DNA of 64,000 bases from Notospermus geniculatus (GCA_002633025.1 NMRB01000289.1:386846-450845); one strand, 5' to 3'; positions 37,001 through 43,353 are shown, counted from the first letter of the stretch. The notes: generated from the letters alone by a model not told the origin. Made by a program: numbers and translations.

Positions 37001-38943
37001 TCCGGCGTTATCTTTGTCAAATCAACCTTCATTTCAACTGGTTGAAAGGTATTGACGAAAATCAAACACAAGCAGCAGAATGATATTCACTGGTGAATGG
37101 TGCCTCACTTTCGGGGTAGCATGAGTAGTAGACTAGATAACTGGCATTGTTTTGTGTTGCTTCGTGTGGTCGCTAACTTGACCGTTGTTTCCCTTTCCCA
37201 CCGCAACACGTCAGTCGGTAATAAATGAGCCTCTTCAATGATTGGCATGCTAGATCGCTGGCGCGTTTGACAGCAATTTTTTCCCACAGGTTTTCCTGTC
37301 AAAGTCACGATAGTTTAGATATTTTCTGCTCGTTTAGTGCAGCTCGTGCCTACTGGCCATGGCTCACGTTGCTAGATGATGTAACAGTTTAACTTTCAGC
37401 TTGACATAATACATGTAGATCAGTTCAACTGCCTGCCTGCATATGCACAACTGCATGTACATCTAGGCTTGTATTTTTATGCCTGTGTATCTGCTGTAGA
37501 ACCACTTGATTTTAAATGCCTCCAAATGCGATATGGTAAGTTTGGGTAGATTCTTGGTCAGGCAGCACTCATGAACGGCGGTGGTGGCTGCTGTTGATGA
37601 TCGTTCTCTAGGCTTCAGCGATGGAGCAGTAGGCCTAACTGATCAACTGGCCAATGAAACTGAGTTATTTACTCTCTTTCAGGGATTCGACCTCCATGTC
37701 AGAACAGAACACAACATGTGGGCGTATATCTTCTTCTTCATTCATCTCGACGATACAAAACATAATGACTACACATCACTGGAGCTCCATGTATATACGT
37801 TGCTCCAGCAGCAGAAGTTTGATTTCTTCCCACTCAATCGAGCTTTATGCTTGTCGGGAAAAGATGAAGATTCCACCGACTCAAAGATTGATGAGTTACT
37901 CTTCCATGTCAAAACACTGATACAGAGACAGAAAGAGGAGGTAAAATTTCAAACCTGTTGATTCAATGACGTACATCTTTGTTGCTATTGTTGAAAGTGA
38001 CATTTGGTGCACTAGCAGTACACCAATGTCAAGTGTGTTACAATCACTGAAGAACTTGACGGTAGGCCCACAATATATTTTTGCTGCATATAATTTCTCC
38101 TGTTTTAGAATTCTCTGGTTAGAGAATAACACACACTGTACACTTAACACACACTGTATGTTTACTTGCTTTTTGCAGGAGTCGGAGAAGAAACGCAACG
38201 CAGAGCGCCTGAAACAGAAACAATGGCAGGAACGTCACAGGAACATGCTTAGCAGACGACGATCATCTCGACGACCAGACGACGGACCTGGTGGACCAGG
38301 TGGTGGACCACGACCAGGCCCCGGTGGTGGACCAGGAGGCATGGGTGGAATGGGCGGCATGGGCACAGGCACCCCTGCTGAAACAGCAGATCTACTACAG
38401 AGAATGCTGTCTGAGCCCGGGACGCCTAGGCCCTGGATGGTTCGCCAGCCTTCGATCAGCGGCAAGTCACCCATGGCACCAGGTACCGACTTGGCAGCAC
38501 TAATTGGTGCACCTAAGAAGAAGATACCATACGATGCTGGCTCAGACAGCGGAGAGAGCGACTACTTCCTGGATCAGCCACTCGAGGAGGAAGAGGAAGA
38601 TGACCTTGAAGACGAAGAAACAGAAGATGAAGGTCAGGATGATGAGAAGGAGCCTGGAGAGCATTCTCATCCACACCACGAGCATCGATCACACAGCAGG
38701 AGTCGGAGTGCGTCCCCCGCCCCACCAGCTTGGCCTGAGGAAGGGGACGCCCCTCCCTCTCCTGTCCATTCAGATGAAAACTTCCACCTTCTTCCTCCAG
38801 ATGATGATGACGACGATGACGATGATTTCACGGATGACGAGTCTATTCCGGACAGTGAGCTGTCTGACGCTTCGGGTGAAGGTCGTGGGTCTTACAATGT
38901 GACCAGGGAAGAACCTCCTGAGAAGCCAGAGACGCATCTCTAA
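3863..38943 (+). CDS. IP3R/RyR-superfamily calcium release channel, 3' part of gene (27 exons, 5' end outside window)
   Basis: Homotetrameric channels of this superfamily release calcium from endoplasmic reticulum stores. Exons that join in phase: 3863-4018, 5604-5760, 7575-7672 or 7724-7821, 10677-10776, 10907-10969, 12141-12173, 12708-12731, 13603-13800, 14126-14263, 14369-14518, 15123-15224, 15326-15409, 15694-15762, 16385-16480, 17800-17931, 19360-19471, 24331-24449, 24543-24712, 24821-24958, 25219-25380, 25484-25598, 25713-25836, 25983-26158, 34134-34286, 36071-36148, 37683-37940, 38179-38943. Together they encode 1322 residues plus a stop with no phase conflict. Seen directly: an RIH-associated domain, membrane helices, the S6 sequence GLNIIFGIIVDTFSELRD, and a zinc module with CFIC followed by HVRTEH. 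Family knowledge: CFIC, EHNMW and the S6 helix are diagnostic of IP3R/RyR. The protein is divergent, matching IP3R in some places and RyR in others, so I give no gene symbol. The N-terminal ligand-binding part is not in the window. Confidence 0.9.
5604..5760 (+). CDS. Channel exon: armadillo-like segment
   Basis: The acceptor is ctgtag and the donor gtaaca. It completes the AA of the previous exon to a lysine codon, then encodes GVKVIRDIQACINNFGVALK and ends LLFNANRDVQ at phase 0. In IP3 receptors the matching part is the RIH domain repeat that begins GASNLVIDLI and ends with a glycine-asparagine turn. It feeds either of two alternative 98-nt exons. Confidence 0.82.
5985..6158. mobile_element. 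Foldback MITE, family B (diverged copy)
   Basis: Left end ACCTTATTCACAAAGTTCCC, inner TACGCAAATCCTTTGTCAGG, right arm with CTAAAGTTACGGGGCCTTTG. Better copies are at 29911-30050 and 43020-43159. Confidence 0.65.
6765..6975. repeat. Three degenerate ~68-bp direct repeats
   Basis: Repeats of TTCAATGCAAATTCAACAAC ... CTTACAAAAGTTACTTCCAG. In a channel intron. Confidence 0.6.
7575..7672 (+). CDS. Channel alternative exon, version a
   Basis: A 98-nt exon (acceptor tttcag, donor gtaagt) encoding SALLSYFLKTREEVFFYAIR followed by NRMQLSVCAIKEK. It enters at phase 0 and leaves two bases over. It is one of two tandem copies of the same exon. The segment aligns in function with the FFKVFYDRMKVAQQEI stretch of IP3 receptors, near the end of the RIH domain. 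Only one copy can be used per transcript, because including both would shift the frame. Confidence 0.85.
7724..7821 (+). CDS. Channel alternative exon, version b
   Basis: A 98-nt exon (acceptor tttcag, donor gtaaga) encoding SSLLKYFLTSREEVFFYAIR followed by NRMQLSVAAIKEK. Length and phases are the same as the upstream copy, and only 51 nt of intron separate them. The 3' halves of the two copies are almost identical at the DNA level, including silent sites, while the first third differs. The two would swap roughly five residues in a helix pair of the cytosolic domain. Confidence 0.85.
8193..8330. repeat. Short degenerate direct repeats
   Basis: Two to three copies of GTAGCTGAGAAAGACGTTTG ... 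GGCGCTGCTGTCGT. Confidence 0.5.
9238..9375. mobile_element. Foldback element
   Basis: AATTCATACTTCCCCCTGAC at the left and GGTCAGCGAGGAAGTATGAA at the right. Confidence 0.7.
9569..9712. mobile_element. Foldback element
   Basis: Ends GGCCGTACACCAACGAAG and CTTCGTTGGTGCACACGG; inner arms TTGAGCCACAGCTTTTC/GAAAAGTTGTGGCTCA. Confidence 0.7.
10100..10231. mobile_element. Foldback MITE, family E
   Basis: GGGCCGACCGAATCGAAAAT to the inverted CGATTCGGTCGGCCC; inner GATAGCACCAACAGTGCCTA. Confidence 0.85.
10410..10648. mobile_element. MITE with TTAA target duplication (piggyBac-type)
   Basis: TTAA at 10406-10409 and 10649-10652 flank AGGAGTTAGACGCCGAAGTT at the left and its near complement AACTTCGGCGTCTGACTCCT at the right. 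It ends 28 bp before a channel exon. Confidence 0.8.
10677..10776 (+). CDS. Channel exon: charged helical linker
   Basis: The acceptor is tttccag and the donor gtaagc; it completes the split lysine codon and ends at phase 0. It encodes RLLQAQREVRQKQSEEQARN followed by LECSMTLGRKAFQ, a charged helix. The polypyrimidine tract of this exon lies about 25 bp after the end of a foldback element with TTAA flanks (10410-10648). Confidence 0.8.
10907..10969 (+). CDS. Channel exon: linker, 21 residues
   Basis: The acceptor is ttttgcag and the donor gtaagt, phase 0 on both sides. It encodes QIRAFETAMRMEEIKRGAAV plus N and continues the charged helical linker of the previous exon. Confidence 0.8.
12141..12173 (+). 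CDS. Channel exon: linker, 11 residues
   Basis: A 33-nt exon, acceptor cattcag and donor gtaagt, phase 0 on both sides, encoding AICNDINLNEL. It is too short to be recognised by similarity alone; I accept it because of its strong splice sites and matching phase. Confidence 0.65.
12708..12731 (+). CDS. Channel microexon, 8 residues
   Basis: A 24-nt exon, acceptor ctttaaag after a T-rich tract and donor gtgaga, phase 0 on both sides, encoding MASLTQLQ. It is supported by splice consensus and phase only. It could be a cassette exon or a false call; leaving it out keeps the frame. Confidence 0.5.
13603..13800 (+). CDS. Channel exon: polybasic linker
   Basis: The acceptor is atttcag and the donor gtaagt, phase 0 on both sides, 66 residues. 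It starts QKFNLSAIKM, runs through an uninterrupted lysine/arginine-rich stretch (about 24 residues coded at 13630-13700 with the repeat KKPDKK), then turns acidic (DETNLPEEMEMDVKVD). This is a disordered cytosolic linker just ahead of the RIH-associated domain. The position matches the variable linker of IP3 receptors that also ends in an acidic run. Confidence 0.82.
14126..15762 (+). CDS. Channel exons: RIH-associated domain (5 exons)
   Basis: Exons 14126-14263, 14369-14518, 15123-15224, 15326-15409 and 15694-15762 are all phase 0 to phase 0. The first ends DGYIALVLKVLARVCDGQHR then GLQ, the second begins DYLREQPDNVKSFNIVAETA, and the third begins GNQENRAAVYDNKVIDYINF. This is the RIH-associated domain: it matches the IP3R pattern of LCENHN.DLQNFLR, then a helix ending in EYC, then GNQ or ENQ. 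The fourth and fifth exons (VLELRQVESALVLTLIEENG; EVKDALDKEAVYRCMTECYE) match the following helical repeat. This cytosolic domain couples ligand binding to the pore. Confidence 0.9.
16097..16227. mobile_element. Foldback MITE, family E
   Basis: GCCGACCGCACAGAAAGTCC to GACTTTCAGTGCGGTCGGCC; inner arms CGCCTATCGGC/GCCGATAGGC. Confidence 0.8.
16385..17931 (+). CDS. Channel exons: variable glycine/lysine linker (2 exons)
   Basis: Exon 16385-16480 (acceptor ttcttag, donor gtaaat) encodes AIISGTLNKKREKGGPSAET and more. Exon 17800-17931 (acceptor gttcag, donor gtaagg) encodes SEKPMFDDLVKSSRSVGGQG followed by a glycine-rich then basic stretch ending FLKGMV. Both are phase 0. No conserved motif is visible; in IP3 receptors the equivalent place holds the variable linker before the GHNIYILAHQL helix. 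Accepted on splice sites and phase. Confidence 0.65.
18049..18427. mobile_element. Foldback element flanked by 40-bp direct repeats
   Basis: Arms: GGTTTCTCAAATCTGACGAA at the left and TTCGTCAGATTTGCGAAACC at the right. On both sides stands a nearly identical 40-bp sequence ending GCGAATCGTTTTAATAGTG (18009-18048 and 18428-18468). Confidence 0.75.
19360..19471 (+). CDS. Channel exon: pre-membrane helix
   Basis: The acceptor is cttttag and the donor gtgagt. It encodes DKKAQGDMKEALMECGYTFY then LILARLYDIDPNMGKKG, matching the IP3R helix VGHNIYILAHQLARHNKEL. It ends one base into a codon; that base joins the AG of the next exon to give glutamate. Confidence 0.82.
20041..20366. mobile_element. 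MITE with TAAAGTCCGGCAACA ends
   Basis: TAAAGTCCGGCAACATCTAA to the complementary TAGGTGTTGCCGGACTTTA, arms of about 48 bp, TA duplication; inner direct repeat GGAAATGAGACATGAATTTG. Confidence 0.85.
20367..24330. other. Large channel intron
   Basis: Part of the 4.9-kb intron between exons 19360-19471 and 24331-24449. Apart from the family A element I see no exon. TACATGTA octamers are common. Confidence 0.5.
22690..22941. mobile_element. Foldback element, family A (head-to-head double copy)
   Basis: Begins GGGAGTTTTCGCAAAGCCCC and ends with its exact complement; the inner arms carry GTTCGATGC...GAGCACCGAAC in both orientations. Flanked by TA. It causes long spurious reading frames on both strands at 22627-23322. 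Confidence 0.8.
24331..24449 (+). CDS. Channel exon: membrane-proximal linker (IEIL segment)
   Basis: The acceptor is ccttcag at 24330, not the closer-looking tatcag at 24308, because only the former keeps the phase (G plus AG gives glutamate). It encodes EIHITPEQQVAFKYYKKNCM followed by SIEILKDDHLQKINFRVKNK. IP3 receptors have [20 protein letters not shown] at this place. This linker sits between the cytosolic solenoid and the first membrane helix. Confidence 0.85.
24543..25598 (+). CDS. Channel exons: linker and first membrane helices (4 exons)
   Basis: Exons 24543-24712, 24821-24958, 25219-25380 and 25484-25598. The first encodes the intervening linker ending in NNPLALFFTKFW, equivalent to KLRAQPVLYWCARN of IP3R. 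The second starts with membrane helix S1 (NHLATLLSVAINVIMLVTW). The third holds REKYLIIRYVLGGAHNLFSL then FVLLSYFVSN, matching the RyR helix with HTIISLVCVVGYYCLK. The fourth is a short charged loop, RRNRDSGSIEEDEDEEETSK, then FKTFYYM. In RyR this cytosolic S2-S3 loop is far longer. Confidence 0.88.
25713..25836 (+). CDS. Channel exon: S3-S4 and S4-S5 linker
   Basis: The acceptor is cttgcag and the donor gttagt. It encodes IFLAMSIAGTAFNGYFFAFH then LLNIVNNNQLLAGVIQAVTQ and N, ending on a split glycine codon. It matches RyR NNFFFAAHLLDIAMGFKTLR then ILSSVTHNG, where the VTHNG or VTRNG turn of the S4-S5 linker is conserved in both families. Confidence 0.88.
25983..26158 (+). CDS. Channel exon: S5 helix, luminal loop and selectivity filter
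   Basis: The acceptor is cacttcag and the donor gtatgt. It encodes GKSLLWVGVLGMVVFYLYAV then VGFALFR (S5; RyR has VVVYLYTVVAFNFFR), a short luminal loop FSPDSSMYCDD, the pore helix LWQCTVTVIRF, and GLIGDLFE at the filter. The CDD and C.VTV elements match RyR (CDDMMTC) and IP3R (LLMCIVTVL). The filter lacks the triple glycine found in both families (GGGVGD or GGGIGD). The exon ends at phase 0, followed by a 7975-nt intron. Confidence 0.88.
26685..27080. mobile_element. Foldback element, ~395 bp
   Basis: AATGTCATCCTGGGTATGAC...GGTATAGTTCGATCTACAAA at the left; TTTGTAGATCGAACTATACC...GACGACATTAACC at the right. In the large channel intron. Confidence 0.8.
27996..28407. mobile_element. Mariner-like foldback MITE with ~190-bp arms
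   Basis: CGGGTGTCCCAAAAAAAGTG at the left and CACTTTTTTTGGGACACCCG at the right, flanked by TA. The arms complement each other for about 190 bp, including AAATTCAAAACAGCATGTCA. No transposase is present. Confidence 0.85.
28640..28807 (-). CDS. Candidate terminal exon, C-type-lectin-like tail
   Basis: Acceptor ctttcttcag, phase 0, 55 residues ending at TAA. It encodes FTMGLGGNLRWQVTESRETG, then TLDYGCIALSKGSCLLHQGS and VCEFEEGIIN. The C-ALS-x-C-x-VCEF pattern is like the last third of a C-type lectin domain. Phase matches the donor at 30290, so the two could be consecutive exons of one minus-strand gene, with several foldback elements in the intron. Confidence 0.35.
   Translation of the reverse strand, partial: FTMGLGGNLRWQVTESRETGSRNDNTLDYGCIALSKGSCLLHQGSVCEFEEGIIN
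29322..29450. mobile_element. Foldback MITE, family F, copy 1
   Basis: AGGTTTATAAATCAAACGAT to TTTGATTTCTACGCCTCCCT; inner arms AACGACAACGTTATTTTTGT/AATAACGTTGTCGTAAAG. Confidence 0.8.
29770..29910. mobile_element. Foldback MITE, family C
   Basis: GGGGCCATATTCACGAAGCC at the left; CTTCATAAATATGGCCCC at the right; inner arms CGCAACTTTG. Confidence 0.8.
29911..30050. mobile_element. Foldback MITE, family B
   Basis: GGGACCTTGTTCACAAAGCT at the left and the complementary AGCTTTGTGAATAAGGTCCC at the right, about 140 bp. It directly abuts a family C element. Confidence 0.85.
30290..30522 (-). CDS. Candidate exon, CUB-like, opposite strand inside channel intron
   Basis: A 233-nt open stretch with acceptor gacttcag and donor gtaagc, entering with two bases of a codon and leaving at phase 0. 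It encodes LCGGVTATNGQNLSELVLRS then CDWTVKITLQ. CGG.(T/L)TA..G followed by C.W.I resembles the start of a CUB domain. The rest (HGFNNSLLKPLHCQYVNW) is not recognisable. No upstream exon or signal peptide was found, so this may be a gene fragment. Confidence 0.35.
30560..34060. other. Large channel intron, weakly coding-like patches
   Basis: This is the second half of the 7975-nt intron. It has a non-repetitive GC-richer stretch at 31440-32300 with biased codons (for example ANFNPCSNYITCHKC on the plus strand), possibly a decayed transposon or a lost exon. I could not identify it. Confidence 0.3.
33660..33810. mobile_element. Foldback element
   Basis: GGCCCCGCCATTTTGGTTTC at the left, AAGATGGCGGGGGGCCC at the right, inner arms ACTTATCTGG/CCAGATAAGT. 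Confidence 0.65.
34134..34286 (+). CDS. Channel exon: S6 pore-lining helix
   Basis: The acceptor is atttcag and the donor gtttgt, phase 0 on both sides, 51 residues. It encodes IMVQHPKEATFSRFGWIVLY then HVSFFIFITTIGLNIIFGII and VDTFSELRDLK. It corresponds to S6 of IP3R ([25 protein letters not shown]), with the gate-region sequence conserved. An earlier acceptor at 34072-34074 would add stop codons in any compatible phase, so I chose this start. Confidence 0.9.
34566..34722. mobile_element. Foldback MITE with GGGGCCGGTTGCACAAAA ends
   Basis: GGGGCCGGTTGCACAAAACT at the left, AGTTTTGTGCAACCCAGCCC at the right, filled with GTTAGCGCTAAC palindromes. Confidence 0.85.
34861..36040. repeat. 211-bp tandem array, about 5.6 near-identical copies
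   Basis: Copies start at 34861, 35072, 35283, 35494, 35705 and 35916 with ATCCCATTCACAGCCTGATC, exactly 211 bp apart and visually identical. The last is cut short at about 36040 with small changes, 30 bp before the zinc-module exon. Confidence 0.95.
36071..36148 (+). CDS. Channel exon: zinc module, cysteine half
   Basis: The acceptor is tttgcag and the donor gtaagt, phase 0, 26 residues: WTAESDMRDTCFICSRNSYD then FEHHGS. The CFIC pair supplies two ligands of the C2H2-type zinc fold found after S6 in IP3R and RyR. The exon begins about 30 bp after a 211-bp tandem array ends. Confidence 0.88.
36245..36402. mobile_element. Foldback MITE with GGGCCGGTTGCACAAAA ends
   Basis: GGGCCGGTTGCACAAAAGTT to AACTTTTTGTGCAACCGGCC, inner GTTAACTT repeats. 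Same terminal family as 34566-34722 but with unrelated interior. Confidence 0.85.
37683..37940 (+). CDS. Channel exon: zinc module, histidine half, and C-terminal helix
   Basis: The acceptor is ctttcag and the donor gtaaaa, phase 0, 86 residues starting GFDLHVRTEHNMWAYIFFFI. H..H spacing HVRTEH gives the other two zinc ligands, and EHNMW is the IP3R signature (RyR has EHNLA). The following LDDTKHNDYTSLELHVYTLL corresponds to KDSTEYTGPESYVAEMI in IP3R. FDFFP is like RyR (WDFFP). The end is a helix with KIDELLFHVKTLIQRQKEE, the likely start of the C-terminal coiled coil. Confidence 0.9.
38179..38943 (+). CDS. Channel last exon: long disordered Gly/Pro-rich and acidic C-terminal tail
   Basis: The acceptor is tttgcag; the exon runs to a TAA stop, 254 residues. 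In order: a basic helix (ESEKKRNAERLKQKQWQERH); an arginine/serine patch; a Gly-Pro-Met repeat tract (coded at 38280-38360); a segment with SDSGESDYFLDQPLEEEEED; a His/Ser/Arg patch (HSHPHHEHRSHSRSRSAS); a run of nine aspartates; and SIPDSELSDASGEG near the end. IP3 receptors usually end about 70-100 residues after this point in a short coiled coil. I see no known domain here; it is predicted to be disordered and cytosolic. Confidence 0.87.
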   Translation, partial: ESEKKRNAERLKQKQWQERHRNMLSRRRSSRRPDDGPGGPGGGPRPGPGGGPGGMGGMGGMGTGTPAETADLLQRMLSEPGTPRPWMVRQPSISGKSPMAPGTDLAALIGAPKKKIPYDAGSDSGESDYFLDQPLEEEEEDDLEDEETEDEGQDDEKEPGEHSHPHHEHRSHSRSRSASPAPPAWPEEGDAPPSPVHSDENFHLLPPDDDDDDDDDFTDDESIPDSELSDASGEGRGSYNVTREEPPEKPETHL

Positions 38944-40320
38944 AGAATGAACCTGTGACCCTCCGAGGACTGGTGGCAGCTTCCTTCAGGAAACTACGAA
39001 CACGAGGAAGAGGGAAAATTCACCGTAGACCACATGACTTCTCTTTCTTCATCAGAAAGTGTCAAGAAACGCATTCAAGTTGGACCATAGCATCAGAGAA
39101 ACACTCATTTCGTCAGATAAGCCACAGTCCTTTTCAGAGGTCGGATCAACGTTAGGATTTGGAATCAGCAATTAAGGTCGCATCCAGACGGCTGTTCTTC
39201 TATGGAAGCAACTATTAAGTGGTGTCATTCAAAGAATGAACTGGTGGACAATACTCAGTGTGAACATTTGTGGACGAAAGTCCATTTACTATTTGAGAGA
39301 GTAATACACTGTACTATTACACTGTAAAGTTAACGAATGCATTCAAGGGGACTTGTGTGCATTAATATAGGAATGTACATGTATTTCACATAATTGTGTG
39401 TATATGCAGGGATGTATTTGACATAATTGTGTTGTTAGGTCTGTGATTTTTGTCAATTTATCATTGAAGAGTGTAGCTAGTTGCGTATTAAGCTGCTGAA
39501 TGGCTGGCTGATGTCTATGATCAGGTCAAGGGAAAGTTTGCAATAACTGACATAGAGTGATTGGTTTTGGAGAAGGATGTTGTATGGTATAAACGCCTCT
39601 GAACCATGTGATTGACTACACATCATGTGGTTTTGACATCAAACTTGCACACTGGAATACTGCGATATTTTTTCGCATGCTTTGCACATTTATGTGTAGA
39701 AGACTTTCCCTCACAGATTGAAACAATGAGTCGTTGTAGAGGGTACATACAATACAATCATCTTTCTCTATCCAAGCAATGCTGGTGCAAGAAAAAAACT
39801 ACCTGCCTTTAATAGTTAATTATTAGTGTAACATATACAAATCGTTTTATACCTCCAAATTATAATATGTTATATGTGTAGATTTTATGAAAAGTTATCT
39901 ATTGAAAGGAGTATTATTCTGTAATTAATTCATATTAAGTTTTGTATAATAGTTGACAAAGATTATCAATTATTGAAACCTCTGTTTCGAGTGCAGTGGT
40001 AAACTAAATACACATTGTGCTTGATCTTTTCTCGGACACATGAAAGCTTTTGATGCGGTGTGGGACCCTAACGCTTGCACAATGATCTTTCCTTAGGTGG
40101 TAGAGGGAGCTTGATTTTCATGCTGAAGAACACCAGTACACCCATCTTGATATGCATGCTCGCATGGTTGTTGTATATATCATAGAAAATGACTTTAATA
40201 TACGACTCTTTTTAGGATGTACATACACTTGTACATGTACATGTACTCGGTGTCGATGTGTACATTATCTTGACTGCTCCATTCACATGAAAGCCTATGG
40301 GAATAAATGTACGTGTACCT
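38944..40320 (+). other. Probable 3' untranslated region of the channel gene
   Basis: AT-rich sequence after the stop codon, without convincing reading frames. No AATAAA is close by. The first clear one is at 40302-40307, followed by GT-rich sequence, so the 3' end could be near 40330. The extent is a guess. Confidence 0.35.
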
Positions 40321-41122
40321 TAACACATTTGTACATTTTGTAACTACGTGTAATGAATTCGGGACTGTGCGTACCCATTAAGACCATTTGATATTGTCCG
40401 ATTGGTGGTTTGTGTGTCACAAATTAAGAAGTGTCATACATGTATTTGGCTCTTAACACTTAGCAGCATAATATGTCGTGGTTTTCAGCACAGGAATGTT
40501 CCGCATCCCCAAATCTCCAAGGGCCAAATTCCTGTGCAGTCCGCATCAACTGCAGCCCATTCTAAATCACTTCTATTGCAGCCCATGCCAGGGCCATATT
40601 TAACGGGGGGCAAGGGGGCAGTTGCCCCCCCCCCCCCAGAGCCAACCAAAAAACGTGATTTTCATGCGGATTTTGGGCGGAAGCCCACCTTGGCCGGTTG
40701 GGTGGTTAACCTATGAATATGTGGTCGCTTTTCCTGTCATTGCATGAACTGATTACCTAAGCTTTAGTTCACTACTCATTGCGGGATAGACGGCATGATC
40801 GTTATTACTTTTCATTACATTACATTGGCCTCATACCAGTATTGACCATGTTGTTTAAAGCGTGTAACAGGATGACTTTATTAAGCTGAAGGGGGTATTT
40901 TGGGGGCGTTGGCTGTTTTGGGCCTATAAAATGCTTTATTCAGAAAATGAACGCAGTTGGTACCTGTATATGTAACCTCTATTACAACATTTCGCAATAG
41001 GCCTAGGCCTACTGCCAATGTTACATTTCATGAGTCAGTTTAAATTTTTAATGGGGTTCATAGTGAATGACCAATGGGCCTATTTGCGTTGGTAAACCAA
41101 TGAGAAAACAGCTTGTATTACA

Positions 41123-41248
41123 GGGGCGACCGCCACGAAACTACGATAGCACTAACAGGGCCTAACAGAAAAATTCTGTAATGGTAAAAGCCATTGCATA
41201 CCTCTCTGTTGGACACTGTTAAATCGGAGTTTCGTGACGGCCCGCCCA
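41123..41248. mobile_element. Foldback MITE, family E
   Basis: GGGGCGACCGCCACGAAACT to GTTTCGTGACGGCCCGCCC; inner GATAGCACTAACAGGGCC. Confidence 0.75.
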
Positions 41249-41594
41249 GGTTATCAATATGCAACCATGTGACTCTCATAGTAATGAAGTGGGCTGACCT
41301 GCAGAAGTGATGTCTTAACTCCGATTCTAGGGTATGTATGCATATCAGTCAATACAGGCCTTCTCCGGCAGTCGCATGCCTGTTGAATCATTTTCAAGTC
41401 GTTGGCCTACAGTCTATAAAAGCTGCTGCATTCCTGAGGCAATTAGGCCCTATGACATTTGAAATTTACCGTATTGTGTATTTTTGGCTTCTTATTCTTA
41501 TTCGAACTGTTGTATACTGTCAGATACAAAGTATACGCAACACGCACTCTTTCCACTACTACATTGGCAATATCAAAGCCAGGCTGTTTGGTTT

Positions 41595-41754
41595 ACTAAT
41601 GGCCGATACACACGATCAAATTTTTCATCCAATTTTTCGGAAATTCAGATTCCGGGCCTATTGGGGCTTCAGTGTATAAACTCGCATGTAGGCCTTTATT
41701 GAGCATATTCAGAAAATTGGATGAAAAAATTTGATCGTGTATATCGGCCATTAG
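41595..41754. mobile_element. Foldback element
   Basis: AATGGCCGATACACACGATC at the left and GATCGTGTATATCGGCCATT at the right; ATCCAATTTT/AAAATTGGAT inner arms. Confidence 0.8.
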
Positions 41755-42163
41755 TTGAGCTGCCTTTCAGCTGTAGATTCAATGTACACACCGGTACATT
41801 AAATTTGTATATAGGTGCACAAACTGAATTTATAAATGCATGTAATTACTACTGTAACTGAATTTCATGCTTCTAAGTACATGTAGGCCAATTAACAGCG
41901 CTACTGGTCAGTCTGACAGCGTTGGCCAGATGTGGCGCTGGCAGTGGTCTGTTGAGTTTAAGAAAATCTTATATCCAAAGGCCTAAATATTATTGTTACA
42001 TATACCAAGAGTTATGTTGGCGAAGTTTGCGGAAAGATCTTCTTCCTTGTCGAAGACCAATATCATATGGTAGGCCTTCAATGCGTGGTCTTTGGGCTTA
42101 TTCGTCATGTTCGTTCACGTTATCCCACTGCACGGTCGTTGACTTTTTGCGACATTCATTTCC

Positions 42164-42335
42164 GGTGTAACGTTTTTCAGTGTGGCCATTTTTCTGTGTG
42201 ATTCCCATTGTTCGGAACACACTGGGAGACGGACTCACTGTTTCTCTGTGTGTCGCCCATTGTCAAGTCGCCGCTTATTCCGTCAATCTATTGTAATGTC
42301 ACACTAGCATACGGGCCTCACTGAAAAACGTTACA
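42164..42335. mobile_element. MITE, family G
   Basis: GTGTAACGTTTTTCAGTGTG at the left and the inverted CACTGAAAAACGTTAC at the right; inner CGGACTCACTGTTTCTCTGT. Confidence 0.8.
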
Positions 42336-43019
42336 GTCTCAATAGGTATCCTTCACGAGGCGACGTATAGACGAACGTATACCCGACGTATAACCTTAAC
42401 TCGCCAATTACTAAGTTTCGTCATAACATTCCATGANCTAAATTATGATAACTGTCCAAATTAGTTCTCATCCTCAATCCTCACTGTGTTATTTAGGTGC
42501 ATCAACGGTACCTGATCATTTTGCGTGTCACCAAAACCAAGTTTCCTTCCTTGGTAGGACCCTCTGAACACGTGACTGTTCTAGAATCATTATTGTAGAA
42601 CTTGATTATGACCTGTACAGAATCGTGAGTAGACTCGCGTCGCAAGTCGAAAGCATCGCTCCTCGTCGACTGCTGGCTTGATGCACCGACAGTATGTCGT
42701 CAGGCACCCTTATGGTTACGAAAGAAACTTATACATACTTATAATGAACTGAAATATATCGTTTTTCTGAAGAGAGAGGTGTAGGCTACAGTATAGACCA
42801 AAAACATTGCAGTAGTCAGTTTGTAAATCAAATACATGTACTGCGATTATTGACAAGCATCGTACCAGAAATATATTACTGATCGTACCAAAATCACACC
42901 AAAATGAGGACCATAACCCACTGTCTCAATAGGTGTCACTAGTGGTTAAAACGTTTGCATTGAAAGCACATCCAGGTCCGGATCCATTTCCCAAGCAAAA
43001 GGCGTCCATTGTAGGACCT

Positions 43020-43159
43020 GGGACCTTATTCACGAAGCTCCCGTAATTTACGGGAGTGCGCAAACTATTGTCCTTTTGCGGACAACCTTTTGTTCACTAT
43101 CAGGCTGACAAAGGATTTGCGTACCCTTAAAAGTAGGGGAGCTTTGTGAATAAGGTCCC
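43020..43159. mobile_element. Foldback MITE, family B
   Basis: GGGACCTTATTCACGAAGCT to AGCTTTGTGAATAAGGTCCC, about 140 bp, inner sequence in the opposite orientation to the copy at 29911. Confidence 0.85.
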
Positions 43160-43353
43160 TGGTTACGATGTGCTGCTCTCTGTCATAGTTACGATACCCA
43201 CAGACTGATCAGGAAAATAAAGCAGTATTTAGGTGGCAGTTTGTCTTGGCGACAAACGTGTAGAATCGCCATTTCATAACGAGACACCACGAATGACATC
43301 ATAGCTGAAACATTTCCAAGCGTGTACACAATTACTTTTCCTATATTCCTTCT

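Noticed and set aside
37966-38178. N-terminal extension of the last channel exon
   Set aside because: The frame is open, but a good acceptor (ttttgcag) at 38178 and the phase of the preceding exon place the exon start at 38179; the extension is intron.
38235-38474. Proline-rich minus-strand frame
   Set aside because: It is the reverse of the Gly/Pro/Met tract of the channel tail.
40588-40640. Run of Gs then 14 Cs as a functional hairpin
   Set aside because: It looks like a low-complexity part of a dispersed repeat; one copy gives nothing to test.
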